From NCBI GenBank assembly GCA_002943765.1, contig PQWQ01000023.1, forward strand, positions 622,501 to 686,500: 64,000 bases of DNA. Reading direction: 5' to 3'. The notes below the pieces were generated by a model. It was not told the DNA's origin and did not search any database. It was given only the letters and a program-made list of their open reading frames with translations. Shown here piece after piece: positions 37,200 through 49,209 of this stretch (its first letter is position 1; each line of letters begins with the position of its first letter). Position numbers and translations under genes: made by a program. The stretch is from Psoroptes ovis. Its lineage: Eukaryota; Arthropoda; Arachnida; Sarcoptiformes; Psoroptidae.

Positions 37200-37306
37200 T
37201 AAAATCAAATTGGTAAAAGCATAATATTATATGAAATGTATAAGAAAAGAATCAAATGAATGAATGGAATGAATGAAAAAATTCTTTTGTTTAGTAAAAG
37301 TAAGTG

Positions 37307-37387
37307 CTAGGTTGTCCTAAAAGTTTTTGCCAGGTTATATCGTAGAGAATCATGAGAAAATCGACAAAAACTTATCAGACAACCTAA
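37307..37387 (+). mobile_element. MITE, type B
   Basis: The left end is changed to CTAGGTTGTCCTAAAAG; the right end is CTTATCAGACAACCTAA. Core TTATATCGTAGAGAATCATG. Confidence 0.85.
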
Positions 37388-37718
37388 TAATAATTCACAT
37401 TATTCTTTTACCAATTTTCGTTTTTACATTTATTATTCTTGTTTATTATTAACGTACATTTTATTTATTTATTTATTTTTTTTCAGATATTATTCATACC
37501 ATTTCTCGCTCTCTCTCCAAAGGTTTTCTGATGTATTTACCCACACAAATATTTGTCTAAACTTTATTATTTATCACCATTTCTTTTATTATTATTCTTC
37601 AGCATACACAAGGCATACATTTTATAATTTTTCTTCATTTTTTTCCCATTCATTCAATTTTCACTTTTTATCATATGAATGAATTTCATTTTTCTTTATC
37701 TCTTATTTCTCATTTATA

Positions 37719-37797
37719 TTAGGTTGTCCGAAAAGTTCTGGCCAATTTTCATGAACAACTCTAATGATTAAGCCGAATGAACTATGCGAACAATCGA
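37719..37797 (-). mobile_element. MITE, type A, right end decayed
   Basis: Good left end TTAGGTTGTCCGAAAAG at TA. The core is intact but the right end has become CTATGCGAACAATC, so the exact end is uncertain. Confidence 0.75.
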
Positions 37798-38190
37798 ATA
37801 CTTTTAGGACATTTTATTCAATGGAATTCAATTTCATTCTTTTGGTTCTTCATCATCATCATCATTCATACATCATACATCAAATTTATTATTATGGCGT
37901 CTCAAATATTCATTCAATTTACTCTTAGACAAAATATTTGATATAAAGGAAAAAAAATTTGTGAATTATTAAAACAAGACGATGATGATGATGGCGAAAA
38001 ATCTTTATTTAATAATAATAATAATCAACTAAACACGGAAAAAATTGAAGAAAAACGTAGGAAGAAATTTATGATAATAATGACAAGTCAAAATTTTTTA
38101 ATTTTTCACAATCAATTCATGAAAGTTAAAGGGAAATATGTGTAAGAAAAATGTAGATTTTTTCATTATTTTCATTATTTATTATTATTA

Positions 38191-38272
38191 TTGAGTTGTC
38201 CGAAAAGTTTTTGCCCGGTTATCGTTGTAGAAAATTATTGAAAAATCGGCAAAAACTTTTCGGACAACCTAA
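38191..38272 (+). mobile_element. MITE, type B
   Basis: Inserted in an ATT repeat. Starts TTGAGTTGTCCGAAAAG, ends CTTTTCGGACAACCTAA. Confidence 0.9.
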
Positions 38273-38651
38273 TAATTTTTTGGTTCAGCAGCCATTCATT
38301 TAATGTATGCATTTTTATTGTTTTTTTTTTTTTTTTGTTTCGTTCATCTTTAGGTTCTAGATTCTAGGAGAACATTTATGGGCGAAAATTTGAATTTCTT
38401 AGTGAAAAATTGGCTGCTGATAAACAAAAATGTAAAGAAAATTCATTGGAAATTTGCAAGAACAAGATTTTTACGAAGAGAAATCTCGAATGAAATTTTG
38501 AAAATATGCAGATTTCCATTCATATAAGAAATTCCAGACAAATTTATAATCGGAAACAATAATAATAATAATAATAATAGAATATCATCAATTTTTCTTG
38601 TTGTGGTTATCATTATTATTATCATCATCATCGTTATTATTATTAGAATTA

Positions 38652-38733
38652 TTAGGCTGTCCGAAAAGTTCATTCCGCTTAATCACAATAGAGTTGTTCA
38701 TGAAAATCGGCCAAAACTTTTCGGACAACCTAA
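38652..38733 (+). mobile_element. MITE, type A
   Basis: Inserted at the end of an ATT/ATC microsatellite. TTAGGCTGTCCG ... CGGACAACCTAA, core CGCTTAATCACAATAGAGTT. Confidence 0.92.
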
Positions 38734-39041
38734 ATATTTTCTTATTCACAAAGCATCGTTTTTTTTTATTTTTCTTAAGAAAACTTTATGGCAAATACAG
38801 TGAAAAATAATAAGAACTGAATATTGAATCAATTCTCAAAGGTATAGTTTATATTGTTATTGTTATTATTTTTTCATCTTGAAAAAACCAAAATTTTTCA
38901 TTTTTTTTAAAAGTAACTTTTAAGAATTCATTTTCTGAAAAAGGTTTGATTCAATTTTTTCTAAGATAGAATAATATTTGTCATCATCATTTGATAGGAA
39001 ATGGAATTTTTCTCATTGAAAAATGATAACTTTTTATTTCA

Positions 39042-39124
39042 ATAGGTTGTCCGAAAAGTTCATTCGGCTTAATCACAATAAAAGTTGCACATGAAAATCA
39101 GCCAAAACTTTACGGACAGCTTAA
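39042..39124 (+). mobile_element. MITE, type A
   Basis: Starts ATAGGTTGTCCG. The right end is changed to TACGGACAGCTTAA. One extra A in the core. Confidence 0.85.
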
Positions 39125-39356
39125 TATTTTTGTTATTTTGTCATCAACAGCAAATAGCAACTAAAAAATTTGTATGAATGGAAAAAAAATTCAACGAAAC
39201 TTTTAACATTTGAATTTATCATCATCATCATCATCTGAATCATTGTATTGAATCATCGTTGTCTACATGTGTATTGGGGGTAAGTTGTTTTATTCTTATT
39301 TTTTTTGTCCCAAAGAAATTTTTCAAATAAGAAATTGAATGAAAGAATTTTCATTA

Positions 39357-39437
39357 TTAGGTTGTCCGTAAAGTTCTGGCCGATTTTCATAGCGCAACTC
39401 TATGCGATAAGCGGAATGAACTTTTCGTACAACCTAA
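39357..39437 (-). mobile_element. MITE, type A
   Basis: TTAGGTTGTCCGTAAAG ... CTTTTCGTACAACCTAA, flanked by TA. Confidence 0.9.
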
Positions 39438-39679
39438 TATTTTTCACTAGTGCCAAATACAATGTAAACAAAATTTTCTCTTATTTTAGATAAGAAACAA
39501 GTAAATAGAAAAATAATGCAGAAAAATACGAATTGAAATGAAATGAAATGAATAAATCAATAAAACATGTGAACAGAATACTTAAATATTCTTATTTATT
39601 ATTCTTATAAAAATTGAAAATACAGGAATATAGAAATATTCCGGATTTATTTATTTATTTATTTTTATTTCTTTTTTTA

Positions 39680-39763
39680 TTAAGTTGTTCGAAAAGTTCT
39701 CGGCCGATTTTTATAATTATTTTCTACGTATATAACCGGCCGAAAACTTTACGGACAACCTAA
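39680..39763 (-). mobile_element. MITE, type B
   Basis: Core ATTTTCTACGTATATAACCG; left end TTAAGTTGTTCG, right end ACGGACAACCTAA. Confidence 0.88.
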
Positions 39764-40148
39764 TATTTTCTTATTATTTTCTTTTATAGGAATTTAAACA
39801 ACGAAGAAACAACAGAACTGAAACAGCAACAAAATGAAATGAAAATAAAATAAAACAAGAACATTGATGATGAAATGTAAAATATTGATAGACATTGGCT
39901 AAGACGAAGAAATGAAATAGAAATAAAAATCGTTTATTATTGGCTTTGATGAACCACCAATACACACAGTTGTACTTGAATGTGTGTGTGTGTGCATGTA
40001 TGTGTGGTCCTTAATACTAATAATATGAAGAATAATAATGGCAAATAATTGTAATCTTGGAAATTCTACAACAAAAGATTTTTATGTTTTGTTGGTTGGT
40101 TGTTGTCTTAAGAAAAAATACAAGTATTTTGGATTTTTTACTTATATC

Positions 40149-40229
40149 AAAGGTTGTCCGGAAAGTTCTGGCCGATTTTCATATCGCAACTCTATTGATT
40201 AAGCCGAATGAATTTTTCGGACAATCTAA
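40149..40229 (-). mobile_element. MITE, type A
   Basis: The left end lost its TTA (AAAGGTTGTCCGG). The right end is TTTTTCGGACAATCTAA. Confidence 0.85.
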
Positions 40230-40251
40230 TATTTAGGGTATGTATGTAGAG

Positions 40252-40438
40252 CAGTCATTCTCAACCGGTGTTCCGCGGCACTTTAGTGTTCCGCCAGATT
40301 CCAAAAGTGTGCCGCCAAATTTCGGAAATCTAACTCATTCCTTTACTATTCCCTTACTTGGTGTGCCGCAAGATTTTGGAAATAAAGGCTTTTCCTTTTT
40401 TAAGTGTGCCGCGGCGAAAAAAAGGTTGAGAATGACTG
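40252..40438. mobile_element. hAT-type MITE (187 bp) with 8-bp target duplication
   Basis: Terminal inverted repeats are CAGTCATTCTCAACC and its exact reverse complement, with CCGCGGCAC repeated inside both ends. The perfect 8-bp target duplication ATGTAGAG is at 40244-40251 and 40439-40446. 8-bp duplications and CAGTG-TTCTCAACC-like ends are typical of the hAT superfamily. No coding capacity. Confidence 0.9.
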
Positions 40439-40619
40439 ATGTAGAGTATGCATTTCCTTTTTTTCTTTATTTTTTCTGTGTTAATAAATCTCTTTAGAAT
40501 TCTTATGGAGTATATGATGAAAAAAGGAAAAACGAAACAATATCAAGTATAAATAAGAAAATAACATTAAAACAAATAATAATGAATTTCGGAATGATGA
40601 TGGGGTTTGTATTGTATTA

Positions 40620-40701
40620 TTAGGTTGTCCGAAAAGTTCTGGCCAATTTTCATAGCGCAACTCTATGTGATTAAGCCGAATGAACTTTTTGGACAATCTA
40701 A
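40620..40701 (-). mobile_element. MITE, type A
   Basis: TTAGGTTGTCCGAAAAG at TA; right end CTTTTTGGACAATCTAA. Confidence 0.9.
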
Positions 40702-41114
40702 TATTTCATTTTTATTTTGTTGGTTCATCGATATATAAAACCGGAATCAGTATAAAATGATGAAAAGCAGCCAAAAATCATTGAAAATCATGTATTATTG
40801 GCATCAATATTAGTATTATGATTCGAAATTTGTATTAAGAAGACAAAGATTTGATAAAATCAAAATCAAAAAACGACAACGACGATAGCAGCAGCAGAAT
40901 GAAAACAATTCGATTGCTGCAAAGACCATCAAAGAACATCAAAGAGAAACATTGAAATCTGCAAAAATAACGAAATAAATAAACAAAACGAAATGAAAAC
41001 ATTATGACCAGTATGTGATCATCTTGTTTTGAGGTCGAATTAATGATTATAATGATTATGATTATGATGATGATCATGACAAGCAAACAAATTGCTAATC
41101 AAAAATTATTATGA

Positions 41115-41197
41115 TCAAATTGTCCGAAAAGTTCATTCGGCTTAATCACAATAGAGTTGCCATATGAAAATCGGCCAAAACTTTCCGGACAGCCTAA
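41115..41197 (+). mobile_element. MITE, type A
   Basis: The left end decayed to TCAAATTGTCCG. The right end CCGGACAGCCTAA is good. Confidence 0.85.
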
Positions 41198-41285
41198 TAT
41201 CACTATATCCAATGAACAATGATCAATGAAAATAGAAAAACGTGTAATCTGTCGGTTTAGTGTCTTTAACTGTATCATTATTTAG

Positions 41286-41346
41286 CATCGCAATCGCCAT
41301 GTCACCATCACACATAACAAACCATCAAAATCTATTAGCTGAATGA
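41286..41346 (+). other. Candidate terminal micro-exon
   Basis: After a TTATTTAG acceptor a G+C-richer stretch can be read to a stop (IAIAMSPSHITNHQNLLAE). No homology recognised; may be chance. Confidence 0.15.
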
Positions 41347-41389
41347 ATGAATTTATTGGCTAAAAAATGAATGAATTATTACAAAAATA

Positions 41390-41471
41390 TTAGGCTGTCC
41401 GAAAAGTTCATTCGGTTTAATCACAATAGAATTGCTCATGAAAATCGGTCAGAACTTTTCGGACAACTTGA
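41390..41471 (+). mobile_element. MITE, type A
   Basis: TTAGGCTGTCCG at TA; right end CTTTTCGGACAACTTGA. Confidence 0.9.
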
Positions 41472-41695
41472 TATATTTCAACAAAAAAATATTAATTCAA
41501 CTGTACACGAGACTAGCATTTTTAATTTATCATAATTTTTTCTTCCTAAATTCTTTCGAAAAACGATTCTATTTCGATTCTTGGACTTGGACAAGGAAAA
41601 AATACCAAAGTTGTAGTGGTAAATATCATCAGTTTTTATTTAATGTATTTACCCTTCATTTTTTTTCAATAGAATTCTATGGAACCAGAAAAATA

Positions 41696-41778
41696 TTAGG
41701 TTGTCCGAAAAGTTCATGCCGCTTGATCACAATAGAATTGCTCATGAACTTTCGGCCAGAACTTTTCGGACAACCTAA
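41696..41778 (+). mobile_element. MITE, type A
   Basis: Both ends canonical and TA on both sides; the core has GAACTTTCGGCC in place of GAAAATCGGCC. Confidence 0.92.
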
Positions 41779-41983
41779 TATATTTGCTACCAAAGCATAC
41801 CGTAAACGAATTCACACGGCAAATGTGTTAAAAATTGGTTATATTATCACCATCATCATCATTATCACCGCCATTATTATTGTTATTATTAAATTCAGCG
41901 AAAATGAAAAAAAAAAAAAATTCAATGAAATTTATTCTTTCACAAACAAAAAATAAGAAATAAGACTTCCTGGAAACCTTATA

Positions 41984-43061
41984 TTAGGTTGGTGGAAAAG
42001 TAATCTATTATTTTTTCATTAGATGGCTTTGATGAGGAATATCTCAAAAAGTATCCATCTGATAATTTCGAAATTAGGCTCGTTGGAAAGGTGATATCTT
42101 GCTGTACAAAAATTTGTTTGTTGTTTTTTGCTAGGCTCACTAGGTCGTGAGATACAGCGGGTCAAAGATGAAAGTAAGCAAAGAAAAAATTGGGCACATT
42201 TTACATTTTTTCTTGGACAAAGCCGTAAACGCAAGCTAGGCGGCTGAAATTATGGATGATGTTTATGGGTCAGATACTGTATCAACCCATTATGCGCTAT
42301 TTTGGTTTCGTCGATTCTGTTCAGAAATTTTCGATGTCAAAGGTCAGACCGATCGACCCTTGAAAATGTCGATAGAATCGTGGAACCGATCGAAGTAGAC
42401 CGGCATGTCATCAGTCGTGACATAGTCCAGGAACTGAAGATTGACCATGAAAAAGTTTCAAACCATTTTCACGAAGCAAAATCCTAAAAAAGGTCCATGT
42501 TCGGGTGTCTAACCATTTAGATTGAAAAAACATGATTTTCATTTGCTGGGACTAGAAGCTGATTATCCATTATTAATTTGTTCCATATGGTCCAAACGCT
42601 CAATTCTGATCTCTACTGTCAATAACTGGACCGTTTGACGATAGCGATCGACCAGAAACGGCCAAAAAGAACGGTGTCGCATTCCTTCAAAACATCGCTA
42701 GGTAACATGCATCTTTGATGACTCGCCGGAAATTTAGGGGGCCTGATTGGGAGGTTCCACTGTATCCACAACACAGTCCGGACTTGTCACTAAGCGTTTA
42801 TCATGTTTTAGTCGGATTGCAACATTTCTTTGATGGTGAAAAATTCGAATCTAGGAACGATTGTGAAAATCGAGTCCAGGAGTTTTTTACAAATAGGGAC
42901 CCAGGCTTCTACAATAGGGCTATTATGAAGTTACCTTCAAAATGGCTACAAATCATCGAACAGATCGGTGCTTGTTTGATCAAAATCGGAGAATCCTAAG
43001 TATGTTAAATCAAGTCTTGAAGTTCGTATAAAAATAATAGATTACTTTTCCACCAACCTAA
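41984..43061 (+). mobile_element. mariner element, 1078 bp, dead
   Basis: Perfect 32-bp terminal inverted repeats at 41984-42015 and 43030-43061, beginning TTAGGTTGGTGGAAAAGTAA and flanked by TA on both sides. The perfect ends contrast with a broken transposase and a length below the usual ~1.3 kb, so it could have been moved in trans or lost internal parts after insertion. Its ends share TTAGGTTG and AAAAGT spacing with the MITEs around it. Confidence 0.93.
42168..42999 (+). pseudogene. mariner transposase pseudogene
   Basis: From ATG at 42168 the frame resembles the N-terminal helix-turn-helix of irritans/SETMAR-like mariner transposases (KEKIGHILHFF ... GSDTVSTHYA). A TAG stops it at 42237 (codon 24), and frameshifts follow. 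The last part from about 42715 reads MTRRKF...WEVPLYPQHSPDLSLSVYH. In intact mariners the last motif is SPDLAPSDYH, so the third catalytic Asp is replaced by Val. The HDNA motif with the second Asp is not recognisable. It cannot make an active enzyme. Confidence 0.88.
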
Positions 43062-43183
43062 TAATAATAAGAAGCTTTTCATTGAAATTTTATATCGAAG
43101 AAAATTTTGAAAAATTTCAAAAGAAATAATTCAAGGCTAAAGAAATAATTCACCCATTTACCAAGACTTGTGAATTGACAGTA

Positions 43184-43265
43184 TTAGATTGTCCGTAAAG
43201 TTCTGACCGATTTTCATGAGCAACTCTATTGTGATTAAACGGAATTAATATTACGGACAACCTAA
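43184..43265 (-). mobile_element. MITE, type A
   Basis: TTAGATTGTCCGTAAAG ... TTACGGACAACCTAA, flanked by TA, 120 bp right of the mariner. Confidence 0.9.
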
Positions 43266-43453
43266 TATAATGAATGTGTTTGTATGTGTGAACATAGAGG
43301 AGATGTGCACACACCATTCACTTTTCAGTCGGAAAAAAATTGATTTTATTGAATTTTATCAAAGTATCATCACCTATTATTATGAGAAAAAAAAGAAATA
43401 TTGGCTTATTATTTATTTATTATTACGATCAGTTACAACCAAAAGTGTAATGC

Positions 43454-43535
43454 ATTAGATTGTCCGAAAAGTTCATTACGTTGCATTCAATAGTGTTGCA
43501 CATGAAAATCGGCCAGAACTTTACGAACAAGCTAA
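43454..43535 (+). mobile_element. MITE, type A
   Basis: Diverged core (GTTGCATTCAATAGTGTTGC); right end TACGAACAAGCTAA. Confidence 0.85.
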
Positions 43536-44352
43536 TATATGTATGTGTGATGTTCGTACGTGTGTGTGCGGTATGTGAATAATAACAATAATAACGACGA
43601 TGATAAAAGTAATAATAACTGAAATGATGTGTCATTTGTTGTTGTATCATTATTATTACTTTTATTTTGCCTTACGGCTATTGTTGTGAATGGAAAAGTA
43701 AGAAAAGAAAATATTACAATTACTCATCAAATATTATTATTGATATATTACACATTTGAGATATTATTATTGGTTTGATACTATCATAGTCATTATTATT
43801 ATTGATTTTCATTTTCATTTCAAACGAAAAGAAACGAATGAAGAGTGGAATTTAATGTTTAACATAGAATTTCACAACTATTCAAAAAATTTCGAAAAAA
43901 AAATTCAAGACTGTCATTTCAATGTAAGTACATGAATTTACATTTATTTACATAAACACAGTGAGAGCCATAGAAAAAGTACAGAATACATTCAATTTAT
44001 TCTGTATTCATGTCAAATACGAGAATTTTTTTTTATTGAAGAATTTTATGTAAATTTCCACTATTTCGACACATATGATGATGATATAATCAAATGAATT
44101 TTTATTTAAAAACATTGAAAAAAAAATTTGACCACATTTAAATGTGAATTTGATTTTATTATTATTATTATTGGTGGCCAAAATAGAAGAATAATTTGAC
44201 AACAACCATTTTCAAATAACATGACAATGACAGCATCAAACGACAAGAACTAACGAACAACCAGAACTAACGAACAACAAAATCAATCATTTTGTCCAAA
44301 CATACATTGAATGAATGAATGAATTTGGCCAAGTAATAATGATATTATCATA

Positions 44353-44432
44353 TTTGGTTGTCCCATAAGTTTTTGCCGTTTTTTCGAATAATAAAAATTG
44401 AAAAAACGGCAAGAACTTATGGAACAGCCCAA
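44353..44432. mobile_element. MITE, type C
   Basis: TTTGGTTGTCCCATAAG ... CTTATGGAACAGCCCAA, arms GCCGTTTTTTC / GAAAAAACGGC. Confidence 0.88.
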
Positions 44433-44863
44433 TATGTGCAATATAAGCAGATGTTTTTGCATAATGTTTTGGGCATTTTTGCAAGGCCAAAAATGCTAAA
44501 GATGTGCAGCAAATTTACACACACACACAATTCCACAATTTACATGTTTTTTTTTTTATTTTTTATCAAAAAATTTCAATCTAGGGCTGATGAGAATGAA
44601 TGAAAATTGACCATAGAAAACATGGCCTCAAATACAATTCATTAAATGGCAAGCAAAAAAATGGTCCAGCAATTGATGATAATGTTAATAATGGTCATGT
44701 ATTTGCTCCATTCTTTCTGTGTAAATGGTAAATGGTCACCATCGACCAACCAACAATGATTTACAAATGATTTTTCATTTTATTCATTTCTCATTTGTCC
44801 TATGGTCAGTATAATTTATTTTATTTATTTTTCATTTATTTCATTTTCATTTTTCATAAAATT

Positions 44864-44947
44864 TTAGGCTGTCCGATAAGTTTTTGCCAATCTTCTCATA
44901 ATTCCCTCTACGATATTAATCGGCAAAAATTTTTCGGACAATCTTGA
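44864..44947 (-). mobile_element. MITE, type B
   Basis: Left end TTAGGCTGTCCGATAAG; right end decayed to CGGACAATCTTGA. Confidence 0.85.
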
Positions 44948-45336
44948 TATTTCATAACATTTCATTTAATGATAATCATTTTCATTTTTTCTTTTCATTT
45001 ATTTTCACAGTCAAAATGAGAAAAAAAAATGAATTTAAAATTGAATTTTTCATATATTTTAGAATACAATGTATTTTATATGAATGTGAATATTTTGAAA
45101 AGAATGGAAAAAATATGAAAAATTTCATTCGCGGAAAAAAAAATTCAATTTTAAACGGCAAAAAGAATGCCGAATAATGGATGAAAATTATGAAGAAAAA
45201 AATTCGCTTTGAATGCAATTTAATATTGTGGAATGGCAAAGAAAAGAGAAGAATTTATTTATTTATTTATAACTTATTGACAAAAATTGAACAATTGAAA
45301 AATTCGATGGTTCGAGATTCTCTCATCATCATTGTT

Positions 45337-45420
45337 TTAGGTTGTCCGAAAAGTTCATTCGGCTTAATCACAATAGAGTTGCTCATTGAAAATTGGCCAA
45401 AACTTTTCGGACAACCTGAA
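45337..45420 (+). mobile_element. MITE, type A
   Basis: Near-perfect core CGGCTTAATCACAATAGAGT; one extra G in the right end (ACAACCTGAA). Confidence 0.9.
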
Positions 45421-45672
45421 TATTTTCTCATCAATTTATATTTATTCATAAATTTTTGAATTTATATTGAATTGACCGAACAACAAGAAAAAAAAATATG
45501 AAATTGAAAAATTTTCAAAGAAAAATTTCAAAACATAATTCAATTGAAAATCAATTGAAAATTTTCAATTTTAATCGAAAAAATCAATTCAAAAAAAACG
45601 AACGAAATTCAAATCAAAATTTAATCGATTTTTATTGATTTGTGTGATTCGTTCATTCTTTTCTCTTTGTAG

Positions 45673-45752
45673 CCACAGTTGGAAACACACCATCACAAAC
45701 CGATACCCAGCTATCAGCAATCATCAAACAACGGCTATATTTTCACCATAGG
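45673..45752 (+). other. Candidate internal micro-exon
   Basis: TTTGTAG acceptor, 80 nt of balanced base use open in one frame (TVGNTPSQTDTQLSAIIKQR...), then AGG|GTAAAC. It would leave phase 0, matching the candidate at 46364. No homology recognised. Confidence 0.25.
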
Positions 45753-45785
45753 GTAAACACCAAAAAGAAAAAAAAATTCTTTATA

Positions 45786-45867
45786 TTAGGTTGTCCGAAA
45801 AGTTTATTCCGATTAATCACAATAGAGTTGCTCATTGAAAATCGGCCATAACTTTGTGGACAACCTT
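45786..45867 (+). mobile_element. MITE, type A
   Basis: Good left end at TA; right end changed to TTGTGGACAACCTTT. Confidence 0.88.
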
Positions 45868-46363
45868 TGAACATGAAAATTTTATTGACAAATAGATTTT
45901 TGGATTTTTTTTTCTTGGTGAATTTCACCAAATCTTATGGTTCCGGTTAATGTTATGATGATAAATACTCAGAAGAAAATAAATAAATAAGAAGAAAACC
46001 GGCCAAAAGTAATATCAAAGTCAACAAACAAAATACAAAGATGCTAATTGAGAAATCAATTTTTTTTTTGTTCGCTGCGAACATTTTGGCCTCTTAACGA
46101 TTCTGAAAAATCGACAAAATCAGCAAAAAAAAAAATTTGGCCCAAAAAGAATTGGAATTCCTTTTGTGGAAGGCTCCAAGTCGTTGGAATTTAACGAAAT
46201 CAAATTTTTTCTTGAATCAATTGGAATATTTGGAATTTGAAAAATTTCAAGAATTGAAAAGTCAGAGGAAAAAGAAATTTTGATTTCAAGAAATATCAAA
46301 AGATTAATGAAATTCTTCAACCAATTCTTAGATCTTGGGGAAAAAATCTATGAATTTTTTTAG

Positions 46364-46428
46364 GCCTCGATTTTCTTCAATATATTCGAAATCAGCTCAA
46401 CACGACCGAAGACTAAAGTTTTTTCAGG
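46364..46428 (+). other. Candidate internal micro-exon
   Basis: T-rich tract and TTTAG acceptor, 65 nt open in phase 0 (ASIFFNIFEISSTRPKTKVF), then CAGG|GTAAGA. Splice signals are good, homology absent. Confidence 0.25.
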
Positions 46429-46659
46429 GTAAGAAATTTCCCTTCAAAGAACAATCATCATTATTATTATTATTATTTATTCAATTCTTAACACATTGAT
46501 ATTCAGAACATGTTGTATGCCGAAGATATAATTGTATAATTATAATCGTTATTATTGTTATCATCATTTTTGGTGATTATTTGGCCAAAAAATTTTTCAA
46601 AATCTATATTTTTGTGAAAGCGATGAAGAAAAAAAATTAAAGCAAAAGAATAAGAAATA

Positions 46660-46742
46660 TTAGATTGTCCGAAAAGTTCATTCGGCTTAATCCGATAGAG
46701 TTGCTCATGAAACGATGGGCCAAAACTTTTCGGACAATCTAA
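46660..46742 (+). mobile_element. MITE, type A
   Basis: TTAGATTGTCCG at TA ... CTTTTCGGACAATCTAA, followed by an AAT repeat. Confidence 0.9.
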
Positions 46743-46855
46743 TAATAATGGTAAAATTATAATTGTTACGTCGATATTAGAAAGATTTTTGTTTGGGCAT
46801 AAATTACATCATTAACAACATTATTATGATTATTATTAATATTATTATGACCAGC

Positions 46856-46905
46856 CGTCGTCAACAAGGATGAAGAAACAGCTGAATTATTAGCAGCTAA
46901 ATAAT
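46856..46905 (+). other. Candidate terminal micro-exon
   Basis: CCAG acceptor then a frame ending VVNKDEETAELLAAK stop. Short; may be chance. Confidence 0.2.
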
Positions 46906-47598
46906 CGAATAGAATAAGAAATGGAAAGAAAACTGTGAAAATCTAAACATCTTAAACCAATAATTTTTCTCACATTTAAAACTAAACTGGAAGAAAAAAA
47001 ATGGTTTTAATTATCATCATGGAAAAAATTAGTGTGTGCCATTGATGCTATTTAGTTAGAATAATTACTAATGGGTACCATTGTATCTATATATGTGTGT
47101 GTGTACATTGTGCTTCAATGATAATAATTAATCGGAATAAGTAAAAAAATAATGAAAATTGGTGGGTATGAAATAATAATTTGATTTTTGTTTCAGCTCA
47201 GTTTTGATTCGTAATTTCAATGCCGTATATCATTTCAGAGGATGAGAAGCTGGAAATGTATTTTTATTTGCAGCCAAAAGAAAATGAAATAAATTGAGAT
47301 TCGAATGAAATTTTATTTCGATCATCATCATCATCATCATCATATATTTGTTTGACCTTTTTTCTGTGATCTATCTCGCTCTCTTCAAACAATTGAATAT
47401 ATTAAAACGAAAAGAAATATGAATTATTATTATTATTATTCGAAAGGTCTAATGGAATTTTAATGTTAACGAATTTTATTATTGTTATTATAATAATAAC
47501 AAACTAAGAATAAGAATTTCGAAGAAAAATAGAATCAAAATGAAAAGAACTAAAGAAATTAAAATCAAATAAAAGAGGGGAAAAAATATGAATTATTA

Positions 47599-47689
47599 TT
47601 AGGTTGGTAGGTTGTCCGAAAAGTTCATTCCGCTTAATCAAATAGAGTTGTTTATTGGAAAATCGGTCAGAACTTTTCGAACAAGCTAA
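47599..47689 (+). mobile_element. MITE, type A, duplicated left tip
   Basis: The left end reads TTAGGTTGG then TAGGTTGTCCG, so the first nine bases are repeated. Right end TTTTCGAACAAGCTAA. Confidence 0.85.
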
Positions 47690-49209
47690 TAGAGTATTAA
47701 ATTGAATGGAGATATTGAGCAATAAACCGTGACCACTGCATCTACATTCAGGAAGAATCGAATATTTTTTTTTTTACTCATTCATACATATAAACAATAT
47801 CAAAACACAATGATCAAAGATGAATGGAAAAATGTGAAACAAAATTTGATATTATTATGGCCAATGGAAACTATGAGGGAAACAAAAAAGAATTACAATT
47901 TAAAATTACAATTTTCATTTTTCTTCAACCCAAATTTCTTCTAGTTGCTCCTTCAGAAAAAAAACAACAAGATTCAAGTAATCACACTGCATTTGTTGGT
48001 GGTAATTGTTTCGGTTAAAAAATGTATTGAAATGAAAACACAACAGAAAACTTTCTTGTAATTTCAACTGTTTGAAAACAAACATTTAAAAACAATCGAA
48101 TTTCATTCGAACAAAAAAAAAATGATCAATCAATCCATGAATGCACACACAAAGACACACACAGAGATATATGTTTTCTGTGTGTGCATGAATTTCAAAA
48201 AGTAAGTTACATCTGTCAAACAATTTTCATTTTTATTCTTTATTTCATTCTTCATCATCATCCAGTTTTGATTGTCTCACTCATTGGCTGTATATCTGTA
48301 TCTGGCAGATAGAAATCACAATTGAAAATTTCGATGATTTCTTTTGATTGTTCGCTTTTTAAAAACTGTCCTTGGCCAATTTGATTTGTCAAGCAAAGAA
48401 AAATGGAAATCAAAATGAATTGAATCGAAAAAATGAATGGAAAATTTCCATTCATTTTTCTTCTTTCTTCTTTCATTTTTGTGATCGATTAAACACCATT
48501 TGAACATACATACATACACACATACAGATGATATTACTTCTATGTAGAAGAATATTTTATTTTATTCTATTCTTTGATTATGAAAATGAAGATGAAGAAG
48601 GCGAAAAATTCGAGAAAGGAAAAGATTTCAAGAAAATTTTTGTTTTTTTTTTCATAAATATTTTCATAATTTTTCTCTCTTTTTTTTGTATTTTGACTTA
48701 CTTTTTAAGAATTTCATTATTTTTATATTCGTTTCGTTCCGTCGTCTTCTTCTGCTAAATTCTTTATCGATTTTTTTCCTTTATTCTTTGCTTCAATTTC
48801 ACATAATTTCACAAAGAAGATTTAAACACAAAAGTTTATGAAAAAGTTTTTTATTAATAAAAGCTGCTGCTGCTGGTTGATTGAAAAATTGAAGAATGGA
48901 AAAAGAAAAAAAATTGAAATTTGAATTGTTTTTTCATTAAAACAATATGAGAAGAAAAATTTTCATATTTTAATTTCAATGTACTTAAACACATATTTGG
49001 CAAAGTTTAAAACAAAAAAAAAAAAAACCTTGAATAATGCATTATTTCTTGGCTTTTTTTTCAGCGGAAAAAAAAGTTTGACAATTTTTCTCTCTTCTCT
49101 GATTCATAGTTTAATGCGATGAAAAAAAAATGTATTGACCTAAAACTATGAGTCGAAAATTTTGCTGCGGATATTTTTTTTGTCATTGATTTTGTCCATA
49201 TATAAAATA

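Larger units (their letters stand above)
33022..37306. other. Intergenic region upstream of the FRMD gene, no supported gene
   Basis: About 4.3 kb. It contains the FRMD promoter, TTAATTAATTAA tracts (33750-33800), an A-run near 34959-34978, (ATT)n at 35083-35112 and one G+C-rich spot with a CTCF-like site at 34638. An exon-like segment ends at 36660. Strikingly, it carries no copies of the MITE that fills the next 25 kb. Confidence 0.5.

Noticed and set aside
41432..41956. 174-codon ORF
   Set aside because: Begins inside one MITE and runs through another; not a gene.
45300..45325. GGTTCGAGATTC, resembling a tRNA T-loop
   Set aside because: No acceptor stem, anticodon arm or D-loop can be built around it.
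38443..45449. Many 60-95-codon ORFs with a shared KFIPLNHNRV... or GCPKSF-type peptide
   Set aside because: These are the MITE ends and cores translated; the repeated peptide is DNA repetition, not a protein family.
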